Below, in pieces: positions 63,416-64,000 of a stretch of DNA of 64,000 bases. This DNA is from Paenibacillus monticola (lineage in GTDB: Bacteria; Bacillota; Bacilli; Paenibacillales; Paenibacillaceae): positions 310,001 to 374,000 of the forward strand of contig NZ_WJXB01000003.1 in assembly GCF_009664975.1 (NCBI RefSeq), read 5' to 3'. The notes beneath the pieces are model-generated. The model saw only the letters and a program-made list of their open reading frames with translations, was not told the DNA's origin and searched no databases. Made by a program: the position numbers and the translations under genes. The first letter of the stretch is position 1, and each line of letters opens with the position of its first letter.

Positions 63416-63629
63416 TATATAGATTAAAAAAAATCGTAAATATAAGTTACCGATTAATCAGGCATTCTCAATAACTCAACTTTCGCAGAGTCAAAATCGA
63501 GTTGACCCCAAGCTGGGGTTAAGGTGGAGTCGGTTTAAGTAAGGATCTTGCCAACATAGAAAAACACCGCTTCGTTTGGTAAAGTGAGATTGTCGAGATC
63601 CACTAAACCACAGAAGAGGTGTCCCTTCT

Positions 63630-64000
63630 ATGATAAATCAAAAGTCGTCCCTAGATCAACTTCCACCTGAAATGAGACCTGCTTTTCAAGAGCTCGGTGT
63701 GCTGAAGCACCTGAGGAATGCAGGGTTTAAAAAGACGTTTGGCTATACCTGTTCCCATCTGTTCATGCTCGTTTTCGTCTTGCTCTTTCATCAGAAGAAT
63801 TGGTTTCGTCTGCTCGAAAGTGCCAAGGGTGAAGCCTTTCCTGGCAAAGATGCCGTCTATCGCTTTCTCAATCACAGCGGATTCGCTTGGCGACGTTTCT
63901 TGTCTTCGCTTAGTAGTGACACTGTGCAGCGAGTCGAAACCTTGACCTCCGTCACGCGGACCTCCGTATTCATTGTGGATGATTCCATGTTTGAGCGGAA
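63630..64000 (+). mobile_element. IS4-like insertion sequence, transposase N-terminus, cut by the window end
   Basis: ATG 63630 opens a frame that runs to the last base: about 123 aa visible. It begins MINQKSSLDQLPPEMRP and ends in a DDE-type block with FIVDDSMFER, where the first Asp of the catalytic triad is expected in IS4-family transposases. The left end of the element probably lies between about 63480 and 63600, where the uptake site could not be fixed because the right end is missing. The stretch AACCCCAGCTTGGGGT-like (63509-63523) upstream could be a leader hairpin. The gene is probably complete beyond the window. Confidence 0.75.

Noticed and set aside
1..64000. CRISPR arrays, tRNA or rRNA genes, prophage
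   Set aside because: No regular spaced repeats, tRNA cloverleaf or rRNA sequence and no phage structural genes were recognised on either strand.

Overview
The window looks like a chromosomal segment of a Paenibacillus-type, spore-forming Gram-positive bacterium of the order Bacillales. The evidence is direct: spoVA and gerA-family germination genes, S-layer-homology (SLH) cell-wall anchors, several YesM/YesN-type two-component systems, strong AGGAGG ribosome sites, CcpA (cre)-like and Fur-like sites, and the order spoVA-lysA-ppiB that is also found in Bacillus subtilis. No rRNA, tRNA, CRISPR array or prophage was seen.

Layout. 1-2.8 kb: the end of a surface-polysaccharide O-acetylation pair, an MBOAT acyltransferase cut by the window edge and an SGNH/DltD-like partner with an unusual C-terminal 'stalk' domain. 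2.9-8.6 kb: ppiB, lysA and a short spoVA operon (AA, AB and an AF-like protein with a long acidic N-terminal extension). 8.7-18.5 kb: a galactan locus with two GH53 endo-galactanases, one small and secreted, one large and SLH-anchored. Between them lies a histidine kinase / response regulator / solute-binding lipoprotein operon without permeases. 18.7-22 kb: an EamA transporter behind an FMN riboswitch, then a cell-wall amidase. 22-26.6 kb: a run of small metabolic genes (DinB, carboxylesterase, AI-2E transporter, P-loop kinase, GNAT).

27-39 kb is a cytoplasmic oligosaccharide-utilisation cluster. It holds two ABC permeases, a binding protein, YesM/YesN regulators, a heparinase II/III-type enzyme, a GH88 unsaturated uronyl hydrolase and a DUF2264 protein. 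The uxuA-uxuB pair and its GntR regulator at 59-63 kb would finish hexuronate breakdown, so both ends point to use of uronic-acid polysaccharides.

39.1-47.5 kb: a thioredoxin-like ferredoxin, a gerA-type receptor operon (A-C-B) with a small two-helix membrane gene tail to tail, and a Fur-linked operon of two FecCD iron permeases plus a ferredoxin-NADP reductase. 47-59 kb is a mixed region: TetR-controlled oxidoreductases, a BceAB-like peptide ABC transporter, oleate hydratase with a TetR gene, an aldo/keto reductase, and several visibly AT-rich small genes of unknown function that could be orphan immunity genes. 63-64 kb: a structured intergenic sequence that looks like a dispersed repeat, then the start of an IS4-like transposase cut by the window end.

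The observations most worth following are the FMN-riboswitch EamA transporter (candidate riboflavin importer), the SpoVAF extension with a duplicated amphipathic motif, the binding protein whose signal peptide seems to begin at an ATA codon, a family of short palindromes built on TGYACTTTGTRCA, and the AT-rich cassette bracketed by near-identical terminators.
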